Below, piece by piece: positions 34,057-45,126 of a DNA stretch of 64,000 nucleotides; the stretch's first letter is position 1, and each line of letters begins with the position of its first letter. This DNA is from Narthecium ossifragum (lineage: Eukaryota > Streptophyta > Magnoliopsida > Dioscoreales > Nartheciaceae), in NCBI GenBank assembly GCA_963920575.1, contig OY986972.1, positions 10,800,010 to 10,864,009 of the forward strand. The letters are read 5' to 3'. The translations under genes and the position numbers were made by a program. A model generated the notes under the pieces. That model had not been told where the DNA came from. It made no database searches and saw only the letters and a program-made list of their open reading frames with translations.

Positions 34057-34234
34057 CGCCGTTGATCAAGCATCCGAAGGTTCATATGAGCATTCAAAGG
34101 AGCTACCCTCCTTATTGAGATGTTATCTTCAATCTGAACAGAATTGACTATGATGGTACCACCGGTTTCACTCAACTGACCCAAGTCCAGATTGACACCG
34201 GAAGACCCAACCACGTCAAACAGGTTTGGACCAG
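34057..34234. other. Unassigned stretch between elements Y and Z
   Basis: This sequence is continuous with 1675-2458 once Y is removed. The minus strand is open for about 60 residues (around DVVGSSGVNLDLGQL) and stays open across the former junction into 2106-2458. I do not recognise the product. Confidence 0.4.
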
Positions 34235-34493
34235 TGTTGCGCCCCGACCCGTGAAAGCACAACTGGGCCGGGCGACGTAAACCGGAATCTAACGAAACGC
34301 GGAAAAATTTGGCGAGGGTTCCCTCTAACCTATTGGTCTCCCTAACAATTCATCACAAACACCCTCAATTTAAAAGACATAATTGAACAAACATCGAACC
34401 CAATATTACAAAACCCAAGTAAATTTAATATACATTTCCTCAGAGAGGGGAAGATTCAAATACAACATTTAAACACTCCCATAGGAGACTAAC
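34235..34493 (-). repeat. Z 3' LTR, distal part
   Basis: On the minus strand it ends GGTCGGGGCGCAACA. It matches 62183-62410 of the 5' LTR. It breaks at CTAAC (34489-34493), where element C enters, and goes on at 60509. Confidence 0.82.
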
Positions 34494-35064
34494 TGATGTC
34501 GCTCAAATGTGTCTCACACAGTGGTCGTGGTGCAGTACAGCATAAGAGAGGTCGAACCCACAGAGAGACAAGCAAGAAAGATCCAGAAACACATATAACA
34601 ATGTATCAAAAACAATCAAGAGCGTAAAAGTTAAGTAGATCGAAGATGTAACGGTAAAATAAAGGTAACAAAGAAAATCAGGATTTGGTTAAGGCTAGGC
34701 ATCGGGAATCACTTCACATGGACTTAGGTTCTTTTTCTACCAACGGTTCATTCAATACTCAGTTAAGGGATTCACATCCCAATCACCTTAACCGGAAGAT
34801 ATGAAACTATAAACCTAACAAAATTTATAAATGTCTCTTCCTACGATTGATTCTTCCTTATTATAGTTCTAACTTCATCCAACCCAAACCTAAGAATACA
34901 CGATACCGGCTGCCACTACATGCAACGCGCTGCAAAAGTTCATCGAGACAAAGCCCTAACTCTATGTAACCGGATCTCTAAGAATACACAATACAAACTC
35001 TCACAATCGACAATGCATAACAAAGATTTCACGAGATAACGTAGTTAAACAATAGATAAAACTA
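34494..35064 (-). repeat. C 3' LTR, distal part
   Basis: On the minus strand it ends TTTGAGCGACATCA at 34494. It breaks after ATAGATAAAACTA at 35064. The 5' LTR reads straight through at this point (AAAACTATGGGATT, 59451-59466), which gives the empty site of the Helitron. Confidence 0.9.
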
Positions 35065-35340
35065 TCTACCTTATAAGATCCAATGACAGTTATTGGCTTT
35101 GTCCTGCTATCACTCCTTTGTTCCTACCTGGAGTCCTATATAGTCCTACGTGGCCATATATCTGCACCCATAGCCCCACTCCCCCCGAGACACCGTTGTC
35201 TGGCCATTTCCTCCACTCCTGTTCACCCCATCACCCCACTTCCCCCGAGACACCGTTGCCCTGGCCATTTCCTCCATTCCCCCGACCCCATACAACCGCC
35301 ACCTTTCCCTCTCTCCTCTCTTTCTCGACACGGTGATCTC
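35065..35340 (+). other. Helitron left arm
   Basis: It holds the 5' terminus and C-rich repeats of text around CCCCGAGACACCGTTG and CCATTTCCTCCA (35170-35290). They continue after the solo LTR at 36745. No gene is recognised. Confidence 0.6.
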
Positions 35341-36744
35341 TGATGAATAAATTTTATATCTCGCAAGTATACGAATCAGTGCAATCAGTATAGTAGCAAG
35401 ACAAGTATCGTACCCACAGATATTTGTAGAGATTATTAGAGTAAAACGCTAAAGAACAGAAAAGAAAGAAAATAAGGAAGGGAAAATAAAAAAATATGAA
35501 GTATTGAGAATAGACGATCTAATAACGAAATACGAAACGATGGAAATATGATGGATGAATACTAAGGTTCCGATTTCACCATAACATCTTCATTCTATGC
35601 ATTGAATCAATCAAGATCTCAGTTTAATTCCAAGGGTTCGTTCTTCCGGTATGATGATCCGTTCGATCGCGGTCTTCACCAAGTACCCCCAATTAACCCT
35701 AGCTAATGAACCCATAACTAAGTGTTAACCAAGAATCCATTAAGCTCTGAAGAACAATAATGAACCAAGAAGTGTCTTAGCTTGAACCCGGCTTCGACTA
35801 AATCTCATTCATTTATAAATCCCGTAAGATTAGGGAATGAACCCTCGCCCAATCTCACATAAAACAATCTATAATACTTCTATTGGCCAGATAAAGATAT
35901 TTAAGATCTCAGTTATAATAATGAATGAAACAAGAAATATAAACTGATTAAATAAATATGTTCCAATAACATAGAATAATTCAGTTAGGCTACATCGGTT
36001 CCTTAGCAAAGGAACTAGCCACTCATGTTCATCATGAAGACGACAAAAGTGTTCAAAGAAAAATAAAGAAAGAGAGACGAAGAAAACAAAACCCTAACGC
36101 GGCTTCCTCTCCTCCAGATGCTCCAGAAAAGTCCTCCCCAAAAGCTCCCCTTTGATAACCCTAAGTATCCTATTTATAGGCCTAAACTCGAGTTAGATCT
36201 GAGTCCATTGTCAACTGTACATGTTAATTCGGAAGAGCGGCGGTCGATCATCGCATCGACCCTGAGAAGTATTTTGCTTGACAGTGGCTGACGATCGACC
36301 GTGAGAATTTTGAACGTGACGATCGATGCCACGGATGATGCGATGGTCGTTCGGGGGAATTTCTGAGCGCAACGGTCGACCGTGATATTGGACGGTCGAC
36401 CGCCACTATTCATTCAGCCTACGCACTGTTACGAAAAATGTTGTAACTTTCCGTGCAAAACTCGGAATCACAAACCGTAAAATTCTCTAGAATCTAGACT
36501 TCAAGAGTTTTCCAACCATATATGGTACATCATCTGGTTCTACATGAGCAGGTACAGTTTAATCTTTCAAGTTGATCCATGTAATCTTTTCAGCTTCTTT
36601 GCTCCTTTTTCCTGCATTTTCCAAACAACTATGTCAAGCAACATATAGATATAAAAATAGTATTAAAGATGTTGATTAAGGATAATAATTTAGCAACTTA
36701 AATGGTTATAAGGCTGTTCAGAGTGCACTTTCATGCACTCATCA
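35341..36744 (-). repeat. Solo LTR, Athila family B, inside the Helitron
   Basis: It is 1404 bp and flanked by ATCTC at 35336-35340 and 36745-36749. On the minus strand it starts TGATGAGTGCATGAAAGTGC and ends TTTATTCATCA. TATAAATA stands at 36178-36171 (minus). The array upstream (36405-36230) is of the GGTCGACCG type, unlike the other B copies. Confidence 0.93.
36230..36410 (-). repeat. Palindrome array, solo B LTR in Helitron (GGTCGACCGT type)
   Basis: Six units around ACGGTCGACCGT and ACGATCGACC lie just upstream of the TATA box. Confidence 0.8.
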
Positions 36745-37010
36745 ATCTCCGCTAGGGCCGATCCCGTGACGGAATGAGATCTCTCCCGCCGCCTCATTTC
36801 CTCCACTCCCCCGACCCTATACGGCCGCCACCTTTCCCTCTCTCCTCTCTTGCTCGACACGGCGATCTCCTCTAGGGCAGATCCCGTGCCTGAATGAGAT
36901 CTCTCCCATTGCCTCATTTTCTCCACTCCCCCGACCCCATACGGCTGCCACCTTTCCCTCTCTCCTCTCTTGCTTGATACGGCGGAAGATCTCTCCTATC
37001 CACTAGGGTC
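36745..37010 (+). repeat. Tandem repeat of about 115 bp in the Helitron
   Basis: Units run from GATCCCGTG through GAGATCTCTCCC and CCACTCCCCCGACCC to TCTCTCCTCTCTTGCT. Two full copies lie here, partial ones lie at about 35260-35340 and 36990-37050, and the solo LTR interrupts the first copy. The units resemble a repeated 5' leader or promoter segment. Confidence 0.7.
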
Positions 37011-37640
37011 GATCCCGTGCCGGAGGGAGATCTCTCCCGCCGCCTCACTGCGACAACGGCGCGACCGATTGGGGACTCTGATCCTCAATCATCAGCGGAT
37101 CCACTCCGCCTCTCTCTCTTCACCACCTCTCCTCCACCGATTCCAGGAGCGCCGATCCCGTGCTGAAGGGAGATCTTTCGCGGCCTCCCTGCGACGATGG
37201 CTCGACGGATTGGAGAGATAAGAAGAAGAATCGACCGTTGGGGTATGCCGCTCTCTCGCATCCTCAATTCTCCACCGCCGCCTCCAGCGATCCTCCCGAT
37301 GGCTGCCAATGTCTCTCCCTCTCCATCCAGAAATACCTAGCTCCTGCTCTAGGCACCGAGCACCCCCAACAACTTTCCATCTCCACCATCGACTACCGCA
37401 CTGTCCACACGAGTACAGAGGCTTCGTGATCCTCCCCGACGGCGCCGGTGCAGCGCTCGATCCGAGTTCGAGCGACGTTGTTAACGTTGGGCCAGTGCGT
37501 GCGGGGGGAAAAGAAGCGAGAATGGAGAGGATCGTGGAGCGTCACTAGGGTGCGGGAGGAGGCTGGGACGAACCAGCGGGTGCTAGATGCCACCGTCGAA
37601 GGGTTTCGATTGGAGATTGGGGATGTTTGCTATTAAGCAG
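37011..37640 (+). other. CG-rich, exon-like stretch in the Helitron
   Basis: The composition is unlike the AT-rich surroundings. An ATG at 37197 opens a short frame starting MARRIGEIRRRIDRWGMPL, followed by a Pro-rich stretch, and stops near 37340. Helitrons often carry pieces of host genes, so this could be a captured first exon. I do not recognise the protein and see no splice-supported continuation. Confidence 0.35.
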
Positions 37641-39406
37641 GTTAGATCTTCTCCTGTTTTTGCTATTAAGCAAGTTAGATCTTTTTTTATTATTAGCTAA
37701 CAAACTCCGTTGTTTCATAGCATCCTCTGCGCGTCTAAGTCATCGCCTGCCGATCTTCACATCCCTGCTGTCGTCCAAGCCTCGCCTCGCACAACATTGC
37801 CATATCTCTGGTGAGCTTTAGTTATGCTCTCCTCTCTTCACCCCGTCAGCATGTTTTCTTCTCCCTCTTCCCATGGCTTCACCTCTCTTCCTATTTTTAT
37901 ACCTCTTTGTGGATGTTTGTCGCGTCTGAGAATAATGTCTTCTGTAATCGCTTCGGCTCGATTTCCTCCATCTCTTCAACTCACCTAGGAACCCAAGAAT
38001 TCTCCTTTTCAACTATTTTGACCTGTTAAAGGTTTCTATGCAATGTTGGAATTAATTTATTCAAATTTGTTGGTGTTGGGTTTAATTTTTATTCTTTTCA
38101 TTTAGAGCATTACTGTTGATCAAAAGAGGGCTTAAATATGCTTCATTTTTTGAGTATATGTAGTTAAAGTTCAAACTTTACTTGGGATCAAAGATTATGC
38201 TGTTCTTTTAGTTGACAGTTGATTGGTGTTGTAGATTTAAATCTTCATGCCTGTTCACTGTCGATTGTTGATGGTTTTCCTTTCAACAATGAATTTTTAC
38301 AATCTAATTACATCCTCTTCCAAGATCTTCTTCAAGATGTATAGGTCTTTGTCAAATTGAGACATAGGATTTCTTAGAGTCTTCCAAGATCTTTTCTTTT
38401 TGAAGCTAAAAGCAAAAAGTAATAGGATATGTATATTTGCTTTTAGCTATGCATATTTAAAGTTGTTATGAAGTTCAACGAGATATCACAAATTGCTCAT
38501 TGGCATGCATTAACTTTTTTATTCTAGCAGTTTCCTTTTCTGAAGAGATGCTAATCAACATGCTAGAGAATCAATGAAAATAGAGTAAAAACTAATGCTT
38601 CTTTTTTAGTCTATAGAGCATGAGTTGAGGTCTCTGTGTAATGTGGTGATCATGGAATGCTAAGGATTGTGGATGGCGTAACAGTTTTTATTTTGTTAAC
38701 GAGCTCTCAAACTTTTTAGTTAAAGAAGCTGTCAAGAAAGAGCTGTCAATGAAAAGAAGCTGTCAAGAAAGAGCTGTCAATGAAAATTGTATTGGCCTAT
38801 TGGCTAGTAAATTCAGTTATATGGTTCATTGGTGTCTTCTTTTCCATGTTATAGTTTATTGGTTTATTGCTGAATGTGGTCTCCCAGATGGAAGTTTTAG
38901 GCTTCGAACCTATGAAATTAAATTAGAGTTGGATGGAAGTAGAAAATAGGATATGAACATTCTTCCTGTTGTAGAAGGCTTCATGCTTGGATGAAATAGA
39001 AGGGAACATCAATTTCACAAGCTGGTCATGTATGAATGCGACAAAGAAATTTTGTTTTCATGCTTAACGGATGCACACATTAAAAAGTTTTGACCAACAT
39101 TGGAGTTCAAAGTTAACATAGCTATTTTTTTGCTCCTTCTTTATGTAGAGAGGGGAGAGAATTTCTGGATTATCTTGCTATGCTGAAGATTTAATTATAA
39201 ATCTTTTGCTGCAAATAGTGAGGAAAGTTATAGCATGTAGAATAGGTTATAACATGGCATTCAGTGAGGATCACCAATGGGGCATGCATTTAGATATGCT
39301 CTGAAAATAAAAATATGTTGTTATTGCCTGTTAATGGAGCTGTGATGTTATGGATCACTATCTTTACGCGTATTTTCATCGTTGATGTATTTTTCCAGTG
39401 AGCTAT
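37641..39406 (+). other. Helitron middle part, AT-rich, no gene seen
   Basis: It contains a duplicated text around TTTTGCTATTAAGCA (37628-37690), short open frames of no recognised family, and a 31-bp tandem duplication at 38725-38786. Some of it may be captured intron or UTR. Confidence 0.5.
38725..38786 (+). repeat. Exact 31-bp tandem duplication
   Basis: The unit starts GAAGCTGTCAAGAAAGAGC and is present twice without a mismatch (38725-38755, 38756-38786). The lack of mismatches suggests recent origin or slippage. Confidence 0.9.
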
Positions 39407-39736
39407 TGTGAGGACCCGTTCCTCCAACCCGGTCCGACCGCATTGGGTCAAGGGCTTGGCCTGGTTGGTTTTGGCCCGGTTGGTGCGATCGATTGATCGC
39501 ATCGTTGTTTTTGGACCCTAAGGGCAATTTGGTAAATTGCGTCTTGGCGGTCAGTTTCACACCCGCGGAGTACACACACTGCCTTGATTGATGTACGTAA
39601 TTTTTTAGATTTAGCAGGAGCGTTCATGATCGTCAAATCCGAATGATATTGCGATGAGATCACAATTTGGAGTCAAATCGGATTCGGTCCGATCGATTGG
39701 CTCGTCTGAACCGGCTAAGCCATTAAAGTGACTTAC

Positions 39737-39741
<5 letters not shown>

Positions 39742-39782
<41 letters not shown>
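39742..39782 (+). repeat. CT microsatellite in solo Tekay LTR
   Basis: About 20 uninterrupted TC units. The same part of the Y LTRs has a shorter, interrupted tract. Confidence 0.9.
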
Positions 39783-39785
<3 letters not shown>

Positions 39786-41582
39786 CCTTTATTTTTCCTT
39801 CTTTCTTCTCCTTTTCCTCTTTTCATCCCCTGCTCTTCCCCGTGCCCAACCCCTTCTCTTCTTCTCCTCCGCTCGCGACCACGCCGCCCAGCCCTCTCCC
39901 CTCTCCGGAGTTTCGCCACCCTTGCCGGCCACCCCTTCGCCCATCCTGAGCTCTCCTCTCCTCTTCCCAGATCCCCTCCGGCTTCTCCCTTCTCTCCTCC
40001 ATCTTCCCGTCGCGTTTGGAGGGAGGCGTTGGACGGCTCCCGGTGGTTCCCCGGCAAGCCAGAGGCGGCGGCGAGGTCCCCTCCTTCTTCCTTCCCTTCT
40101 CTCTTCCGCGGCAGCCCTCTTCCTTCTCCGGCGACGGCAATGGGAGGACTCCAGCGGCTCTCCGGTGAGCTGGAGACGGCGGCGGCGACGGAGGACGGCG
40201 GATCACGGTGGATTAAAGCTTGGATTAGCGTTTAAGGTAGGGTTTCTACCTAGATCTTTGGATTAAGCTAGATCTAGGGTTTGTTTGTTGGATTAGTTGC
40301 TTTCTTTGTGCTAATTAGTTCCTCTAAGCTTGCCTAGCATCTGATCTAACTCTCATGTGATTTGCTTTCGATTTTAGCTGGACTTTTACATGTTTGTCTC
40401 AGATTTCCGTCGAGGCTCTGTTCTTTAATGAACAGTCGGGTTCGTGCCCGATTTCTGAGCTGTGTAACCATGATTTCGTGTAACTTTCAAGATTAAAGTT
40501 GTAGATCATCGAATCTACTTTCAATTTCCGCTGGTTTCGTGATTTTTGGATTTATATATGATTTTTGGCGAATATTTTCCTAAACTGCTGCGAAACAGGA
40601 ATTAAGAAATTAGTCAATTAATTAAGTGGAAATTAGCCATCAATTAGACCCAATTCTTGGACATGATATTCCTAACATGCAATTGAATTCATTATCAAGT
40701 TTGATTTCCAGTTTGACGTCAATTCGATGAGATTTCATCGCTTTTGGCCGAAGACCGAAATACGTGGTTTTCATCTATTTTCGTTCGTCCGTTTGAATTC
40801 GATTTTGGGTAGGCGTATTGAGAACCATTAATGAGCATGTATTCTAAGTTACACATTAATCGGATGGACATAGTGAAACCTAGGTTATACCCTAATCTTT
40901 GGGAATATATAGAATTAAAGCATGTTTAATCAATTTTAGTTTGTCTAATTCATCTACTATCATGTATTGACATTCTTAGCAGTATTTTGTAGATACATTA
41001 TGATTTGATAAGTTTTGGGAGCTTAATCCCTCGATTCCTACACGGTTATTTGTGTTGCTGATCTTCTAGCTTAATTATCAATTGATTACGAAGTATGCTT
41101 AGTATCCACGCAATTTTTGGATAGAATGCTATTTATTCATGTATTGCATACATTGATGTATCTAAGCCTATGCGAGACTTGTGGTTGAACCAAGGGAGTC
41201 ATGCCCCTTGGGATGTTTAGATAATTAGATGGGCCGAAGGTGTGCCCTAGGTGATGTATATTGTAGTTGTGGTTGATTGTTGTAATTGTTTGGCCGGGGT
41301 TGTATCCCGTTGTAGAAATTGCGGTTGATGGCTGTGGATGCCGTCGTAATGCCAAAATTTGAATTGAAATGTTTGTTTACGGCCTGTGTTGCCGTTGTTG
41401 TGGTAGATAGATCTGTAATTGTAGTTTAGACCCATGCTATGATTACCCTCCGACAAGCTTGATGCTTTGCATAGCCCATGTATGTTGTCTTGGCATATTG
41501 TTGCATGCTACTATTCATGTATTCCTGTGCCTGAGCATTGCATGCATTTGATTTGCATTAGAAGCATTAAGGATAGGTGGTA

Positions 41583-41629
41583 GGCGATGGATTCGATCGT
41601 CGATCCGGGGTTCTCGGGTAGCCCGGGTC
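41583..41629 (+). other. Two adjacent stem-loops, copy in 3.2-kb solo LTR
   Basis: GGCGAT (41583-41588) pairs with ATCGTC (41596-41601) with one G-U. GATCCGGG (41602-41609) pairs with CCCGGGTC (41622-41629) with one T-G wobble. Loop length (12) is as in the other copies. Confidence 0.65.
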
Positions 41630-43645
41630 TAGCCCTAGGACCGGGGTTTGGGGTAGTCGAGGATTACGATGTGATTATCATCAATGACTATGTTTGATAT
41701 GATTCGAGAATTATTAGGTAGTCGGACTGGAATAATGTGGTTGAGGTTTAGAGGTCGTGTTGTTTCTCTAAGGCCAAGTGCTAAGGATGGATGTCGATGC
41801 GTTCCCTGACATGTGTGTGCCCGCGAGAGATGGTATGACTGGGCAGGGTGGTACCTAGACAGGACCCCGCAGTCTTTGTTTCCTCTCGTTTGTTCTTGGG
41901 TAAGGGTGATCCTGCATGGTACCGTTCCCCTGTTGGTGCTTAGGGTGATCTTGGTAACATGTTCAAGAGAGAGGTTCATGACGGGAGTCCTTGGGACATC
42001 GATAGGGTTATGAGACCCTTGGCATTCCTCAGACTTAGGCGGAGAGACAACACAGTTGTTGTTTTCCTCCCTTCAGTGTGACATAGAATAGCGTAGAACC
42101 CTACTGAGTTTTGTTGCTCACTCCTACCTGGGTTGCATCGGCGATGCAGGTCGATGCAGTTCCTTCTTTTTCAGGTAGTTGCGGCTTGGAGGCGACACTC
42201 CCCTTGGCGGTGCGTGAGATCGAGGACATCATCACTTTATCTTATTCAATTGATGTACAACCTTTAATGTATGAATTGTAATATGAAGGAAAAATGTATT
42301 TGTATTTCAATTTGATGTAAATTGATCAGAGATTGTCGTACTTAGAGGACTTGAACTATTATTGTATCTTTTGTTAAAGTTAATTGAGTATTGTAGTAGT
42401 TAATGTGTTTTATGATTTGATGATAGGATAGTTTAAATTAATTGTGAATAGTATAATCGCGCACCAGGTTTAAAAGTGATGTTTACAGGGGAGGCTCTCG
42501 CCTTTTGAGTTTTTAGAGTTTAGGACCCTCACGTCCCGGCTCGGATGGGTTTTCTGGATCGGGCCGTGACAGCTATCTTGCTCTTATGGATTGCTATTTT
42601 TGCGCATATTTCATTCTATATATGTATTTTTCACTGATATTTGGATATGCTTTATATGCAGATCATGCTTTACGATCTTAACTGAGTTGCAATGAGGTGA
42701 ATATAGAGTGAGAATTTAGCTCCCTGGCTCTTGGAAATGAAGCCTGCATGTGTAAAGTTGAACTTGATTTTTCCACTCAGCAGTTGTTTGTGCGAGCAAA
42801 TGTTCAGTAGCATTTAGTTGGTCGTGTGACCAACTGCTAGGATCATGGAATGCACTATTTTTAGATGCCAATTGTAAGTGTGTACATATGAACAAAGTCA
42901 GCATGCAACCGTGATAAAAGAATACATATTGAGATAATAGTACAGTGATAAAAGAATTATTTTAATATTATTTTTAAAATAGTACGTCCAATTGCTTCGA
43001 ATACAGCGTAGTTTCCTTCGTGGCCAAAATTTCATACTCAATTTATTAACATTATTTTTAAAATAGTATATTATTGTAATTACTGGTTAGTGAAAATCTT
43101 AAAAGAGAATCATCCTTTTTTATGAAACTAGCCGAAACTATAGCCCACAATGAGTGTCTTAAACTAGCCCATCAAGTAAACCAACATCCCACCATAACTC
43201 TAACAATACATCCTTACAAATAACATGACAAAGGTACTAGCCCAAGCACCATATCAATTGCGAATCAAGAATCACACTCTATAAGAATAACAAATTCCCC
43301 CACGTCATCGAGCCTCTGGCAGAGGATTTTTTAAAGCAAATGACCATTACTTTTCTAAGAGAAAAGTTTTCCAAAGATAGTGCCAGGGCATAGGTCCATC
43401 ATAAATAGGTGATGGTTAACTTTTCCTGTGGATTTTTGTTTCTGGAATAAAAAAAACCTTCATTTGATCTTTGTTCCTGACACAATGAAGCATAATAGAA
43501 AGAAGAAAAGGAATAAAGTATTGGAGAAAAAAGTGAACGCAGAGGTGGAAAAGTTTCTGCAAATTGCTAGGAAAGAATAAGAGGGATATCAAAGTGTATG
43601 TTTATTCATTTTTCATCATAGCATTGTTGTCTGTCTTTATGAGAA

Positions 43646-43673
43646 CCGTGCCAGGGGCACGGGTTCACACTAT
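43646..43673 (+). other. Upstream, defective Helitron 3' terminus
   Basis: CCGTGCC-AGG-GGCACGG is identical to the terminal hairpin and is followed by GTTCACACTAT. At the place where the true end has CTAG, this copy has CTAT, which does not fit the CTRR rule. Confidence 0.7.
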
Positions 43674-44027
43674 ATGTGTTGTTTTAATTGTGATTTGAGG
43701 ATCGTGAGTTATGCCAATCAGTTTTTAATTTATACCATTCTTAGCCATCATGGTCTATTTGAATTATTTATGCAAGGTATCATTATAAGTTATTTTGTGA
43801 CACATCATAGTTCTGTGTGACTTCTTGATTATGCTTGATCAATGAATAATGAAGTATCCTTGGAAGGATACGAGTATCGGCGTTCGTTGGCAAATGAGAC
43901 TTCTGCCCATCGTCGAAGCTGCAGAAGTGGACTATGTGATGCTGAGAAAGAACTGCCCATCGTGATATCAATTAAGAAGTACAAATTTTATAAAATTCTT
44001 TGGTTTATTAATAAGAAAAATACAAAA

Positions 44028-44055
44028 CCGTGCCAGGGGCACGGGTGAGTACTAG
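44028..44055 (+). other. Helitron 3' terminus (hairpin plus CTAG)
   Basis: The hairpin CCGTGCC-AGG-GGCACGG is followed by GTGAGTACTAG, and the host LTR resumes with T at 44056. This is the functional terminus by position and sequence. Confidence 0.9.
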
Positions 44056-44337
44056 TGGGATTATCAGATCATGAAAGAAGTATGACTGGATTTATAATAT
44101 TAATCATCCACATAAAAATCTATAATCTGAAAATAATTCTTGAAGATCCAATACATAGAAAAGAGTTTAACAATAAAGATTAAAACTATGAACCATTGTT
44201 GGAGAAGAAGCCCTAGTCGTCGCTAGATCATTCGTCCGCCATGCCCGCGGATTACTCGGTCATGGATGGAGATGTCTTCATCTTCTTCATTTAGAAAACT
44301 TCCAGAAAAGAGCCCCCAAAAACGTCCAAGAACTCCC

Positions 44338-44348
44338 CTTATATAAGG
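44338..44348 (-). promoter_or_regulatory. TATA box of C 3' LTR
   Basis: CCTTATATAAGG, directly downstream of the array on the minus strand. The 5' LTR has TTTTATAAGG near 59741-59751. Confidence 0.6.
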
Positions 44349-44404
44349 ACATGAAACCCTAGCTTTTATTTCAGCCTTTGGATTAAATTTGATGGCTCGT
44401 ATTT

Positions 44405-44800
44405 AGATCCGCCCGAGTAGGATCGATCCTTCTATAGAAGAAGGATCGATCCTTCTCCTCAATATTCTCCGTAACCTGGGTCACCCGAGTAGGATCGATC
44501 CTTCTATAAGAGAAAGATCGGTCCTTCTCAGTAGGATGGATCCTCCCATAGAGTAGGATGGATCCTACTATAGTAGGATGGATTCTTCCATAGAGTAGGA
44601 TGGATCCTTCTATAATAGGATGGATCCTTCCAAAGAGTAGGATAGATCCTTCTATAGGAGGAGGATCGATCCTTGTCCTCAAAATTCTCGAGTGAAAGGA
44701 GGATCGATCCTTCTGTGATCATCCAAAAAGTGTGTGTTCTGTCAGGTCTGTCTGCATAAAAGGATCGATCCTTCTAGGGAACAGGATCGATCCGTCTTTC
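44405..44800 (-). repeat. Palindrome array, C 3' LTR (GGATCGATCC and GGATGGATCC)
   Basis: About seven AGGATCGATCCTTCT palindromes flank a tandem of 22-24-bp units around AGTAGGATGGATCCTTCC, in which the central CG is replaced by GG. The 5' LTR array (59815-60182) has the same layout with fewer middle units, so the tandem changes copy number. Confidence 0.88.
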
Positions 44801-45126
44801 CTGAGTATTTACTGTTTTGCCATCCAGACTGCGCCATCGGTACTAATATTGCCATAACTTCCTTTAGAAAACTCAGAATCACGAATCGTAAAATTCCCCA
44901 GAAAGTAGACCTCAAGAGCTTTCCAACCATGTATGGCATATCATCTGATTCATTCCAAAAAGGTACAGGTTTTGCGTTAAAGACCCATCTTTGCTTCAAT
45001 TTCCTGCAAAATACAAATAACTTTGTGAAGCAACATATACGGACGAAATCATCTATATTAATCATAAAAACTAAGCAAATAAGCTGCTCTTAGTCATGTT
45101 CGGAGTGCACTTTCATGCACTCATCA

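Larger units (their letters stand above)
39407..42571 (+). repeat. Solo LTR, Tekay-like, 3.2 kb, inside the Helitron
   Basis: It starts TGTGAGGACCCGTTCC, ends GGGCCGTGACA, and is flanked by GCTAT at 39402-39406 and 42572-42576. It has a CT microsatellite (39742-39782), a long C/G-rich leader (39800-40240), and the stem-loop pair (41583-41629). The Tekay 3' block CTACCTGGGTTGCATCGGCG is at about 42125. It has no PBS or internal region and no GATCGATC array. Confidence 0.93.
35065..44055 (+). mobile_element. Helitron, non-autonomous, with two solo LTRs inside
   Basis: It starts with TC (TCTACCTTATAAG) and ends with CTAG, and is inserted between A and T without target duplication. A perfect 7-bp stem with a 3-base loop, CCGTGCC-AGG-GGCACGG (44028-44044), lies 11 bases before the end. 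These are the defining Helitron signals. The sister LTR of element C shows the unoccupied A-T site. Length is 8991 bp, or about 4.4 kb without the LTRs at 35341-36744 and 39407-42571. I see no Rep/helicase gene. Confidence 0.9.
42577..44055 (+). other. Helitron right arm with two 3' termini
   Basis: The start (42577-42640) is a diverged repeat of 39340-39406, around ATGGAT..CTAT and TATTTTTCACTGA. A short Lys-rich frame near 43484 (MKHNRKKKRNKVLEKKV) is not recognised. A first Helitron-type hairpin lies at 43646-43662 and the terminal one at 44028-44044. Confidence 0.6.
44056..45126 (-). repeat. C 3' LTR, proximal part
   Basis: On the minus strand the LTR starts TGATGAGTGCATGAAAGTGC at 45126. 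The U3 block is at about 45065-44810 and the palindrome array at 44800-44405. TATATAAGG lies at about 44348-44340. Confidence 0.9.

Noticed and set aside
38749..38949. 66-codon frame in the Helitron as a gene
   Set aside because: It begins inside a 31-bp tandem duplication and shows no known domain or conserved neighbour.
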